From Telmatactis stephensoni (Eukaryota; Cnidaria; Anthozoa; Actiniaria; Isophelliidae): a DNA stretch of 64,000 bases. A program made the position numbers and the translations under genes. Positions within the stretch are counted from its first letter, which is position 1. Each line of letters starts with the position of its first letter. The stretch lies in NCBI GenBank assembly GCA_029948255.1, contig JALIZF010001828.1, positions 62,001-126,000 on the forward strand. Reading direction: 5' to 3'. Below the pieces are notes generated by a model, which had not been told where the DNA came from, did no database searches, and saw nothing but the letters and a program-made list of their open reading frames with translations. Of the stretch, positions 11,139-24,061 are shown piece after piece.

Positions 11139-11264
11139 CAGCTGAACATGTTTTGCCATCCCCTTGGAATCCTTTTCTACAGGCACACTTATATGACCCA
11201 TCAGTGTTAATACATGTTGCGTCAGCTGCACACACATAATTGCCTTCAGAACACTCATCTGTGT
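11139..11264 (-). CDS. Calcium-binding EGF domain exon
   Basis: A 126-nt minus-strand exon flanked by acceptor GTGTTTTAG and donor GCTG|GTAAGTAT, phase 1-1. With a G supplied by the upstream exon it starts D-T-D-E-C. It continues with cysteines spaced as in EGF_CA: C-x6-C-x5-C-x8-C-x-C, then G-F-x-G-D-G-x-x-C. The N-terminal D-x-D-E-C and the N-T-x-G-S-Y segment supply the calcium ligands and the beta-hydroxylation-type Asn/aromatic positions. Length, phase and all six cysteines are standard. Domains of this type act in extracellular matrix or receptor proteins. Confidence 0.93.
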
Positions 11265-11383
11265 CTAAAACACATTGAAGGAAGATAAAATGAACGGATG
11301 TAGTTCATTCATAACATAAGATCTCTTTGCTTCAAAATGTGAACGCTATTGTAGATATAAATAGGGCTACGAGATTGATTGAT

Positions 11384-11960
11384 TCATTGATTCATTCATT
11401 CAGCTATGAATAAATCAATTCATGATCATTCATTCATTCATTCATTCATTCATCCATCCATTCATTCATTCATTCATTCATTCATTCATGCATCCATCCA
11501 TTCATTCATTCATTCATTCATCAATTAATATACATCTTTGTTCCGACAAGAGCTTATGTTGCTACAGATGTAGCAGATTTTCCAAAGATCGGCCTTCAAG
11601 GTTACATGAGGTTTTCAAAACAATATTATGATGTTTATGGACTTGCAAATTGCAAGGAATGTTGTGACTTAGGGACCGGCCATTATTTACAGGGAGGGGG
11701 GTTGGTGGAAATGAGAAATGTGATGCACAATTTTTGATTACCCTACCCCCCTTTCCACATACATTCTCTTATAACAATAATGCAGTGTGTGCATGAAAAA
11801 TAATGACCCCCCCCCCCCCCCTCCCTGTAAATAATGACCGGACCCTTACAATTTTCTTTGTTTTCAGTCAAGTTAAGCTGTCTTTGTATGTTTAATTTTC
11901 CGGCACTGGCCGGGAAAAACTTAATCCATTCAGTGAGTCATTCATTCTCTTGATACTTAC
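11384..11960. repeat. Duplicated intron segment, copy 2
   Basis: Repeats the sequence of 8726-9007 plus 10936-11010: an (ATTC)n tract, then AATTAATATACATCTTTG through CATTCTCTTGATACTTAC. It carries a 174-bp MITE at 11672-11845 that copy 1 lacks, and lacks the 1.9-kb transposon of copy 1. It ends at the splice donor of the micro-exon at 11961. Confidence 0.85.
11672..11845. mobile_element. 174-bp Harbinger-type MITE, TSD TTA
   Basis: The ends are inverted: GGGACCGGCCATTATTTACA at the left and the reverse complement of GGGTCCGGTCATTATTTACA at the right, about 30 bp each. TTA is duplicated at 11669-11671 and 11846-11848, and the paralogous site at about 8967 has a single uninterrupted TTA. A 3-bp TWA duplication with GGG termini fits the PIF/Harbinger superfamily. 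A run of about 13 Cs precedes the right TIR. Confidence 0.8.
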
Positions 11961-11981
11961 CTTGACACCAGCATTTATCAA
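11961..11981 (-). CDS. Candidate 21-nt micro-exon of the EGF/MAM gene
   Basis: Minus-strand segment between acceptor TTTTTCATCCAG and a strong donor CAAG|GTAAGTATC, phase 1-1. It encodes about seven residues containing D-K-C-W-C-Q. Its last G plus AC of the EGF exon gives the aspartate that calcium-binding EGF domains require. The polypyrimidine tract is long, helped by an A-rich run on the plus strand. Very short, so it is supported only by splice signals, phase and continuity. Confidence 0.45.
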
Positions 11982-12136
11982 CTGGATGAAAAAAAAAATA
12001 GAAAAAGTTAGAGAAATACAAGAGAATTACAGAAATTGTAAGTGTTATTTTTTGCATTTACAATAAAGACACTTAGAACTGTAGACACTTCAACATTACT
12101 AACTCACTAGATGCAGCATTTTCGTTTTCCTTTTTT

Positions 12137-12353
12137 GTCTTGTTTTGTTTTGTTTTGTTTTGCTTTGTTTTGTTTTGTTTTGTTTTGTTTTGTTTTGTTT
12201 TGTTTTGTTTTGTTTTGTTTTGTTTTGTTTTGTTTTGTTTTGTTTTGTTTTGTTTTGTTGGGTTGGGTTGGGTTGGGTTGGGTTGGGTTGGGTTGGGTTG
12301 GGTTGGGTTGGGTTGGGTTGGGTTGGGTTGGGTTGGGTTGGGTTGGGTTGGTT
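12137..12353. repeat. Compound microsatellite (TTTTG)n then (TTGGG)n
   Basis: About 24 copies of TTTTG, with one TTTTG-to-TTTGC change near 12160, switch abruptly at about 12259 to about 19 copies of TTGGG. The second half presents runs of three Gs every five bases on the plus strand, a strong G-quadruplex pattern. Open frames here are repeat artefacts. Confidence 0.95.
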
Positions 12354-14569
12354 GCAAATAAGTAGCTTTCAGGAATTTGCTCAACGATCGTACATATTTA
12401 GACGCCCATGACGTTTATTTAAACAAAGGAGAAGAGAGAGACGTGATATTGTGTTAGGCGCAGAAGAGTTGCGAAGATCTTAAAATAGAAAATACTCCAA
12501 CTGCTCTTGGCTCTTGGAGTCAACTGGAGATTACTGGAGCGTGAAGAGATAGAATGTTCGCAGATAGAGAGACGAGACAGCACCAAACTAATATTCTAAA
12601 CAACATCACTCAGGTTGTTGTCGGTTTCAGCAAGAACAAGTAAGTCAGTGACGCCTGATTTGTTGCAACCGATATATAGTGGACTCAAGTTGTTCATAAG
12701 ATAAATAAGACTCGAACCACCTAGAGACATTAAGCAAAACATGCTGAAGTTGTGTATACAACTCGTCCGCCATGATTTACGAAAGGAGACCGATAATAGG
12801 ACAGACTCGAAACCAAACCCCCGAGATCGCGCATTAACCGGGCTTCCTGATGTTATCTCTGCTCCCCCCGGAAATGTTTTCAGTACTACCCCCTCCCCCT
12901 ATGAATAGTTATGTCGTGCTAGTATGACGTCAGGTGATACTTCAAAACAAATAACCCTTCAAAATAAATGAGCCATGCCCCAGAATGAGGGTGCTCAAAA
13001 TGAGAGTACCCTCAAAATGAGAACTACCACGAGTGAGTAATATCAGAATACAAAAAGTCTATAACAGAATACAAAATATCCATAGCAGAATACAGAATGT
13101 CTATAGCAGAATACAAAATATCTATGTCAAAATGAACATCTAATTTTGACACATATCTACCGCCATACTTTTGAGGGTCGCAAATATGTACTCCGTCCTA
13201 TTTTGAAAGTCAACATTGCTATACATTGATCATTAACTCTTACTGCTAACCAGCTCTCGGCTTTTACGAGTTTTACAATATGGTCAATAATAAATTTTAT
13301 TTGCTCCAAGGTCCTCTCCTCAAAGTGCAGTTCCGTTTCAGTTCAAATCTTTTTTTACAACTAAAATCTACAAAATTCATTTATATCCTATAGATTTCGT
13401 TTCTTTCGAGGTTTTCCTAACACATTTTGGTATTGCTATATTTTTTGGAAAGAAATGTTTGTTTTGAATGCTACGCTCGAGTAATGTGTGTCAAATTACG
13501 CTCTGGCGTGTCAAAAGGTCAGTGGGCGCGGTTACTCGAAACCCAACGTATTCGTGCAGGCGGTCTTTCATTTCTTCCTCCCAAAAATCGCAGATCGCCA
13601 GCAACGCAGGCTAGGTAGAATGCTGTTAAAATTTATTTAGTAACCACAATCCCTTTCGATCGTCAAAATCCCTTTAATTTCGATCGCCAAAAAAATCAAT
13701 TTTTCTTAGTTTTTTCAAGTTACTCAGACATAGATCAATGGGTATTTGTTTCCAAAAAAAAATTGCATTTCAAGTGGAGAGATTATTCTATTCTTCAAAT
13801 ACATCCTGCATAGATTTGGCTAGTTAGGGGCTTGTTGAGACTGTTGTCTTCAAGTCAAATCATTGACTGTCTAAAGCCGGTGAATTTGCTTGAGTTGCAG
13901 TCGGTAGCCGAATTTCTTATGATGCGTACAGAGACCATAAGCAAATTAGGTGGAGCTCCTACCCTCCCTAGGGTGCTCTGTCGGAATAATTACCCACTTT
14001 TTTTATCTTAACTCGGCATGCAAAATTACCTAGGAACAGGTAAGTTGGGTTTCCAGAGATGTAGTTAGTGGCAAATGCCAAACATTAATCGTTTATTTAA
14101 CTGTAAGACTACTGTGGCTGTGGCGTAAAGTAGTACGTCGATTTCTGTTATATCCTCTGTTGGTATACTTTCTGCGGTTTTATTCGCGTCTGCAGGTATT
14201 GTTTGTAGCTTTTGAGTGTATTTCAGCTTGTGCAGTCCTATTTGATTATCAGTGGTATTTATCTTTTATATTATTTTCTGCTGTAACTCAGATTAATATT
14301 TGGTGAGATCATAAGTTGGGTTGTCGTTATGTCCAACAGAGGGTATGTTGGTAAGTCTGTCATAGGTAGTTAGTGGTGTGGCATCGTTGGAAGTTGAGTA
14401 GCTTTCTTTCGATTCTTAGCTGCTGTATGTGATAATCCCTCAATCCATGTCTGTTTCAGTGTTCCAGTAGCCCATTTTTCCGCTGCTTGCCCTGGGTAAT
14501 ACGTCCATGTTCACATACACCAATGGGGAAAAATCCACAATAATTCTATAACGTCACTCCTACTACACG
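12354..14569. other. Long stretch without confident genes
   Basis: Contains a short tandem array at about 13040-13130 (unit close to TCTATAGCAGAATACAAAA, 4 copies) and a GGGCTTCCTG motif near 12840. The open frame at 13427-13618 has no recognised domain. Presumed intron of the minus-strand gene. Confidence 0.5.
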
Positions 14570-17500
14570 TAATTGAACATCACTAGCCATCATCAGACAT
14601 TAGTATGCATCACTACAAGTTATCATCCATCACTCTCCATAATTCTAAATCATTATCCGTTACTAGCCATAATTATCCGTCACTACGCATCACTAACCGT
14701 CACTACGCATCACTATCCGTCACTATGCGTCACTATGCATCACCAAGCATCACTATCCGTTACTAGACATCACTATCTGTCACTAGGCATCAATATCCGT
14801 CACTAGCCATCACTTTCCATCACTAGCCATCACTAGGCATCACTATCCGTTATTAGCCATCACTGTCCGTCGCCATCAGCCTCCGTTATTAGCCATCACT
14901 ATCCGTCACTAGCCATCGATATCCGTCACTAGCCATCATTATACATCACTATTAGTTACCAGTCATCACTATCCGTATTTAGCCATCACTATCCGTTATT
15001 GACCATCACTAGACAAGGCGCATTTTCGAGAAATCAGATACCTAGAGGCATTTTGGGGTAGAGGCTTGTAAAATAACTATGGTAAACCGATTTTTCATGA
15101 TGAATGCGAATATGACTGTTACCAAGACGTATTCTGCAATCTTATACGTGTAAATGACGTATTTTGTGAATTGCTACAGTCATTTCATACTAACGGCTTT
15201 TTCATGGAATTCCAAAAGTTCCCAAACTTAAAAACAATTACCATGGCTGGAAAGAGCATATCAAAATCAGTAAAACTGTGAAGTTTGAAGGATATCAGTT
15301 GAAAAATCAAGGAGATACGAATTTTCAAAAATCGAAATTTTGTATGAAAACACTTACAGTTATGCAAGAGATACAAACAAATTTCGATTTTTGAAAATTC
15401 GTATCTCCTTGATTTTTCAACTGATATCCTTCAAACTTCACAGTTTTACTGATTTTGATATGCTCTTTCTAGCCATGGTAATTGTTTTTAAGTTTGGGAA
15501 CTTTTGGAATTCCATGAAAAAGCCGTTAGTATGAAATGACTGTAGCAATGCACAAAATACGTCATTTACACGTTTAAGATTGCATAATACGTCTTGGTAA
15601 CACTCATATTCGGATTCAGCACGAAAAATTAGTTTAGAATAGTTATGTTACCAGCCTCTACCCCAAAATGCCTTCTGCACTTTTTGCGATCGACTTTTTC
15701 AGTTTTGCGCCTTGTCTACACTGTCTGTCACTGGGCATCACTGGCCGTCACTATCCATCACTGACCATCACTATACATCACTGGCCATCACTATACATCA
15801 CTGGCCATCACTATACATCACTGGCCATCACTATACATAACTATCCGTTACTAGCCATCACTATCCGTCACTAGGCATCAATATCCGTCACTATCCATCA
15901 CTATCCATTACTGGCCATTCCTATCCATCACTGGCCATTACTAACCATCACTGGCCATTCCTATACATCACTGGCCATCACTATACATAACTATCCATCA
16001 CTAGGCATCAATATCCGTCACTATCCATCACTATCCATCACTATACATCACTGGCCATCGCTATACATCACTGTCCGTCACTAGCCATCACTATCCATCA
16101 CTATCCGACACTAGGCATCACTATCCGTCTCTAGGCATCACTATCCGTTATTAGCCATCACTATCCGTTATTAGCCATCACTAGCTATCACTAGGCATCA
16201 CTATCCGTCACTAGCCATCACTATCCGTCACTATCTATCACTTTCCATCATTACTCATCACTAGGCATCACTATACATCATTATACATCACTATCCATCA
16301 CTGGCCATCACTATCCGTCACTACCTATCACTTTCCATCACTGTCCGTCACTATCCATCACTGGCCATCACTATACATCACTGGCCATCACTATACATCA
16401 TTACCCATCACTAGGCATCACCATTCGTCACTAGGCATCACTATCCATCACTATCCATCACTATACATAATTAGCCATTACTAGCTATCACTAGGCATCA
16501 CTATTCGTCACCAGGCATCACTATCCGTCACTACCTATCACTATCCGTCACTAGGCATCACTTTCCATCACTACCTACCACTTTCCATCATTATCCATCA
16601 CTACCCATCACTAGGCATCACTATACATCACTGTCCGTCACTAGCTAGGCATTACTTTCCATCACTATCCATCACTACCTATCACTTTCCATCATTACCC
16701 ATATTAGGCATCACTATACATCACTTGCAATCATGAGGCATCACTATCCGTCACTAGGCATTACTATCCGTTATTAGCGATCACTATCCGTTATTAGCCA
16801 TCACTAGCTATCACTGGGCATTCCTATCCATTATTAGACATCACTATCCGTCACCAGGCATCAATATCCGTCACTGGCCATCATTATACATCACTACCTA
16901 TTACTTTCCATCATTACCCATCACTAGGCATCACTAGCCATCACTATCAGTCACTAGCCATTACTGGCCATTCCTATCCATCACTGGCCATTACTAACCA
17001 CCACTGGCCATTCCTATACATCACTGGCCATCACTATACATAACTATCCATCACTAGGCATCAATATCCGTCACTATCCATCACTATCCATCACTATACA
17101 TCACTGGCCATCGCTATACATCACTGTCCGTCACTAGCCATCACTATCCATCACTATCCGACACTAGGCATCACTATCCGTCTCTAGGCATCACTATCCG
17201 TTATTAGCCATCACTATCCGTTATTAGCCATCACTAGCTATCACTAGGCATCACTATCCGTCACTAGCCATCACTATCCGTCACTATCTATCACTTTCCA
17301 TCATTACCCATCACTAGGCATCACTATACATCATTATACATCACTATCCATCACTGGCCATCACTATCCGTCACTACCTATCACTTTCCATCACTGTCCG
17401 TCACTATCCATCACTGGCCATCACTATACATCACTGGCCATCACTATACATCATTACCCATCACTAGGCATCACCATTCGTCACTAGGCATCACTATCCA

Positions 17501-18320
17501 TCACTATCCATCACTATACATAATTAGCCATTACTAGCTATCACTAGGCATCACTATTCGTCACCAGGCATCACTATCCGTCACTACCTATCACTATCCG
17601 TCACTAGGCATCACTTTCCATCACTACCTACCACTTTCCATCATTATCCATCACTACCCATCACTCCATCACTAGGCATCACTATACATCACTGTCCGTC
17701 ACTAGCTAGGCATTACTTTCCATCACTATCCATCACTACCTATCACTTTCCATCATTACCCATATTAGGCATCACTATACATCACTTGCAATCATGAGGC
17801 ATCACTATCCGTCACTAGGCATTACTATCCGTTATTAGCGATCACTATCCGTTATTAGCCATCACTAGCTATCACTGGGCATTCCTATCCATTATTAGAC
17901 ATCACTATCCGTCACCAGGCATCAATATCCGTCACTGGCCATCATTATACATCACTACCTATTACTTTCCATCATTACCCATCACTAGGCATCACTAGCC
18001 ATCACTATCAGTCACTAGCCATCACTACCAGTCACAAGCCATGACTGGCCTTCACTTTACATAACTATCCGTCACTAGCCATCAGTATTCGTCACTAGCC
18101 TTTACCAGCTATCACTATACATCACTGTCAGTTACCAGCCATCACTATCCGTAACTTGCCATCACTAACAACCACTAGCCATCACTTTCCGTTATTAGCC
18201 ATCACTATCCGTTATTAGCCATTACTAACTATCACTAGGCATCACTATCCGTCACTAGCCATCACCGACATAACTGGCCATCACTATACATAGCTATCAG
18301 TCATCTGTTAGCCATTTCTA
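14570..18320. repeat. CATCACTA-type 10-bp minisatellite array
   Basis: Alternating variants of a 10-bp unit (for example CCATCACTAT, CCGTCACTAG, GGCATCACTA, ACATCACTGG) fill 14570-15009 and 15719-18320, with an unrelated foldback inserted at 15010-15718. The units vary by substitution, so each stretch has its own order of variants. Within it, about 15905-16960 is repeated at about 16961-18018 in the same order of variants. Peptides such as SLAITIRH in this region are array artefacts. Confidence 0.95.
15010..15718. mobile_element. 709-bp foldback element in the minisatellite
   Basis: Left arm 15010 to about 15345 and right arm about 15378-15718 are near-identical inverted copies, starting TAGACAAGGCGC and ending GCGCCTTGTCTA. 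Short unique loop near 15346-15377. The flanks (CATCAC before, CACTGTC after) are minisatellite sequence, so it inserted into the array. Mirror open frames on both strands (63-64 residues) come from the two arms and are not considered genes. Confidence 0.88.
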
Positions 18321-19078
18321 TTTGTCACTTTCCAACACTATTCGTCACTAGCCGGCACTAAAGTAAGACGTGTTCCATTCTTTGTCTATTCATATTAGTT
18401 CGTTTTTCACTAATCGAAGCAAAGGCAAATCTCGAAGTTTAGTCGATTTTTGAGAATAACTACGTACGTGTGGCAGTGGTATATAAATCGACGGCGTATG
18501 TTTAGATATTTTTGTAATAACAATTATTAAGTTCTGAATTTTCATTGGTTGTTCATTTATCATATTGTAACAATTTAATTCAGCTTCACGGCTGCAATTC
18601 TTAGTTCTAGTAATAAACTATCTATCTATCTACTCTGTTAAAAGATAGCTTCAGTGTAATCCCATGTAGCCCAGTTTGCAATGTTGCCTTTCGCCCTTTT
18701 TTTGAAATTCATGATTAGATAAACAATACTAATAGCTGCCATCAAATGAATTACGTATTATTTTATGGCAAACACATCAAAATAGCATGACAGACCATGA
18801 CAAATGCGGGACAGACTAATGACAACAAATGACAATAAATTAACAAGAAAACACCGCCAACCTCTGGTTCCCCGGACACCAATATTAAAACAATCCAATA
18901 ATAAAACATTCAAAATCAAAACAATACAATACAATATACAAACAATACGATACAATATTTAAACATAAAAACCGCACATTGCAACGTTTAGCTTATTAGG
19001 CATGCATTGCAACACCACAACTTTCCCGGAAATTTTCAGCCTTTCAGCACCGCAACAACCGGGCAAACACCATAAGGG
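18321..19078. other. No recognised gene
   Basis: AT-rich, with a short (CTAT)n run near 18630 and an A-rich stretch with ATACAATACAAT motifs around 18920-18955. No splice-framed coding was recognised. Confidence 0.45.
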
Positions 19079-19191
19079 TTAAAGAATGAACACGAGTGTT
19101 CCATGGGATATAGAGTCCCGAGCATTAGATAAAAGGCCACGAGGGCGCGAGGGACTCTATATCCCATGGGACACTCGTGTTCATTCTTTAA
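19079..19191. repeat. 113-bp palindromic element
   Basis: About 41-bp arms: TTAAAGAATGAACACGAGTG... at the left and its reverse complement ending CACTCGTGTTCATTCTTTAA. The arms include the palindromic CCATGGGATATAGAGTCCC segment. A CG-containing loop of about 30 bp lies between. Likely a miniature foldback. Confidence 0.8.
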
Positions 19192-19922
19192 CTGTCTTAG
19201 AATATGATCACACTCACGAGCGATTTACCCGCTTTTATTGTTTAATTGTCTAAAGGCTTATTTGTTTTGCACTGCTTTCTTTTGTCCGATACATTTTTTG
19301 ATTTTCCAATTGAAGAGGCTCATTTATGTCATGCACATCAGACCGGCCGGCTGGAGGCCGCTTTGGCTACAGAACTCCACAGGCTTTTTCAGGGATAGAA
19401 ATTGTCACAATATATGAGATGGATACTAAATCTACTAGAGCGAAGAGCTAGATAACGACAGCAAAAAAGTGCCTATATTACGTGTTATCAAGCCTGAAAA
19501 CACGTTGGAGGTTTCGAGTATCTAAAATTTCTCACAGTAAGTTTGAGCTTATTATAATTCATCTTATTATTCAACTTTTATACACTGTACAAATTCTGAT
19601 TTTCTGATTGGTCAGTTTGTACCACGTGACGCGTTGTTATGACGTGCAACACGTCATTATGCAATACCTTTATGCAATAAAATAGACAATCTACGGCATT
19701 ACAGCATAGTTGGAAAGAAAAAAATGTTCTTGGTGATAAATGTGAGGATTTTTCGAAAAAAGAGAAGATCAACGAGCATACTTAAAACTGCTTAGCGTGC
19801 ATGTTTTGAAGGTAAACTCAATTTCATTGAAGTTTTTGGAGCTTACTGAGATCAACATATTTCGGCTTAAAAACAGAGTTTGCCGACTTTCCAAATTCAT
19901 CTTAATATTTACTGTTTTTTAG

Positions 19923-20115
19923 ACTGGTTATCCAAAACCTATCTCATAGAAAGTTTAGAAAGTCTGTCGCCACAAGTTCTCTCAGATGTGGTAAAGAAAT
20001 TTTATCAAGAATCGAAGAAAACGCCAAACGAGTACTTCAGCCTTCGGCTCGTCGAAAACTACTTCTTCCCGGCTTCTTGCCGGCGGCACCAAAGTTTAGC
20101 AGCGTTTCAGCCGTA
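19923..20115 (+). pseudogene. Remnant exon of a Crypton/DUF3504-like gene family
   Basis: After a strong acceptor (TTTACTGTTTTTTAG) the plus strand reads WLSKTYLIESLESLSPQVLS and then a K-K-F-Y-Q-E-S-K-K segment. I recall this style (L-S-x-x-x-L-x-x-x-L-x-x-F-Y-x-x-x-K-K) from the N-terminal helical region of abundant anthozoan proteins related to tyrosine-recombinase (Crypton-derived) and QRICH/ZMYM families. After about 40 residues the pattern is lost in unrelated sequence, so the copy is truncated. The phase (G|AC TGG) would fit the donor of the exon at 42588-42704, which looks like exon 1 of the same family. Family assignment is from memory of pattern only. Confidence 0.4.
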
Positions 20116-20517
20116 AGTCGCCAGTTTAAACCTATATCCATAACTCCAGCGATAATTTTCTAGACCTTTCACTTACAGAGTTCTAGGACTCAGTGCTGAA
20201 TCACTTTTAACGATCCAAAAAAAATCTGAGTTCTTTGTTTATATGGACGATTTCAATTTGACCGAGCAAGTTGTAAACATGGATTCTGAGAACTCGTTTA
20301 TTATCTTTAATCTAAAGTTCTTGTATCACGGTACTTTTCTCCTAGTTTTCTTCTGAAAGGTTTATTTTGTATTGCTAAAATTACCAAATGCTATTAAATT
20401 AATTTTGAATTAAGTCTTACTATTTTAAGTGACTTGAGTTATTTCTAGTGATCTTAGATGTCGACTGACAGTTTTAGCCTGCTTCTGCAGTGTATTCAAA
20501 TAATTGAATAATAAGAA

Positions 20518-20705
20518 GGTTAATGCACTCTTTGCTCGTGAATTATCGGGATTTATCTTCACTCGTTTACTAACAATGAACTCGAAATTTTCTCATACTG
20601 CACTCGGCTAACGCCTCATGCAGTATTTAATAAAATTTCTCGTTCATTGTTAGCAAACTCGTGAAGATAAATCCCGATAATTCACTCGCTGCGTGCGTTA
20701 ACCTC
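20518..20705. repeat. 188-bp foldback element
   Basis: About 85-bp inverted arms. GGTTAATGCACTC...AACAATGAACTCGA at the left pairs with TCGTTCATTGTTAGCAAACTCGTG...GTTAACC at the right, with about 15 bp between. No coding. Confidence 0.8.
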
Positions 20706-20865
20706 TAATTATAGTAAAGGAAAAAAGTATCTTAGTACTTGCCAGTTAATTTTATAGCGAAGATTTTCAGAATTTGCTCCGACAAATTTGATGCATGTAC
20801 GTATATCGATATTAAAATGTTATTTACAAGTATTTAAGTTGGTCATGGAACACAGAAAAATTGCA

Positions 20866-21253
20866 AAATGATTATCAGCGCTTGGTATTTTGATGCTCTG
20901 TGTTCCGTAAAGTAACTAAAGATGTCAAATAGGCAGGAAAATAGGCAGGAAAATTGTTGTATAAAGAAAACAGTACCGTCAGTGAGTTTCTATAACTAAT
21001 CAGTATTCTTTACATAAAGCATACTAATGAACTCTTTAAACAAAAGAATTCAAAAGACTTCATTAGTATGCTCTATATAAAGAATGCTAATTAGTTATAA
21101 AAGCTCACTGACCGTACTAGTTTTCTTTACCCCACAATTTCCCTATGCTTCAAAGCCCTCACCACTTGACACATTTAGTTAGTCTATGGAATATAAAGCA
21201 CCAAAATACTAAGCGCTGATTGGGCGAGTGAGTGTCATCATTTTCTAATAATG
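20866..21253. repeat. ~390-bp inverted-repeat element
   Basis: The left arm (AATGATTATCAGCGCTTGGTATTTTGATGC...) pairs with the right arm (...CACCAAAATACTAAGCGCTGATTGGG) over about 190 bp each with moderate divergence, centred near 21055. No coding; probable MITE. Confidence 0.72.
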
Positions 21254-21371
21254 CTTTAATTGTATTAGGTATTTTTTTCCTATTTTAAATAAGATTGCAA
21301 AATTCACCAATGATTTCAACATTGGATATGACTTATTCATTAACTGATTCAATCATTCTCTCGGTACTTAC

Positions 21372-21404
21372 CATCAGTTGAGAAAAGGCAACTTGTAAAC
21401 ACCC
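21372..21404 (-). CDS. Candidate 33-nt exon of the EGF/MAM gene
   Basis: Minus-strand segment with acceptor CTCTCATTTAG and donor GATG|GTAAGTACC, phase 1-1, encoding about 11 residues with one cysteine (V-F-T-S-C-L-F-S-T-D). The intron sequence just downstream of its donor resembles that next to the 21-nt exon at 11961 (CATTCTCT-x-(G)-TACTTAC on the plus strand), suggesting the two arose by duplication. A long GA/CT run on its upstream side could form the polypyrimidine tract. Speculative. Confidence 0.35.
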
Positions 21405-21415
21405 CTAAATGAGAG

Positions 21416-23254
<1,839 letters not shown>

Positions 23255-23455
23255 TATGGAAGTACGATTTATTAAGAAACTAGCTGGCGTTTGTAATGAT
23301 TATATTTCAATATTTCATTGAAAATTACTCTCCGAGGGAAAAATAGAGCAATTTTTATTTGATGAATATGGTGTTTACGAAGAAATTCCGAATGAAACAG
23401 AAAACCCAAGCTATATTATTGTAGACTCGAATGTCCATGGCTTCATTTAGATATT
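23255..23455. repeat. Ancient inverted repeat, left arm
   Basis: ATTAAGAAACTAGCTGGCGTTTG, then an AT-rich segment, then GAGGGAAAAATAG and CCGAATGAAACAGAAAACCC through TATTGTAGACTC. It matches, in reverse complement and with gaps, 27282-27425. The two arms bracket about 3.8 kb that holds the 2A-motif ORF remnant, the ATT repeats and other insertions. Probably the ends of one old, heavily invaded DNA element. Confidence 0.6.
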
Positions 23456-24061
23456 GTCCGCCATTGGAGATGACATTTCGAAGCAAGTTTTTAGAATTTT
23501 TTCTTCGGTATTATTGTTGCTCTTTCCAAATGTTAGATAGAATTAGCGTTTACAAATCTAGAGGAGATTTCTTATTGAATATTTTGCTGATTCATAAAAG
23601 ATTTTAAAGCTTCATCGATCGTACTTGAAATACTGAAGACCCAGGGCCGATGGAATCAGACGGAAACGGTCTTCTCAAAACTTAACCAAAGTATCCTATA
23701 ATCTATCGGGAACCACATACAGTTCCTTTTGATGTAGTACTTTTAATTTATTGTCAATAATAAATTTAAGAAATATACATGGAAATATAGTCCTACAGTC
23801 CTCGTGGATGCATCAGTTGTATCAGTAATAATAACAAACATTCCAGGATTATGACTGCACATCATAAGAGTAAACTCAAGAAAACTTACATAAAATGGCT
23901 AAATCTGAAATAGGAGGTATGAAATGAGTCAGTGAAATGTAAAGTGAAATTAGCAAGGAATAATCGCAATCCAGTATGCTTAATATGGGTATAGTACATG
24001 ATTCCCATGCATATAAGGAAAACTACAAGTTATCTGTCTAAAAATAATTGAAAATCACAGA

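Noticed and set aside
12259..12353. (TTGGG)n as a telomere-like tract
   Set aside because: Pentamer differs from the metazoan TTAGGG repeat and continues directly from a TTTTG microsatellite; slippage is a simpler origin.
12073..12411. Several 70-100 codon frames around 12.1-12.4 kb
   Set aside because: Arise from the TTTTG/TTGGG arrays.
14570..18320. Minisatellite as a CRISPR array
   Set aside because: Units are 10 bp and continuous, with no unique spacers, in a eukaryotic intron context.
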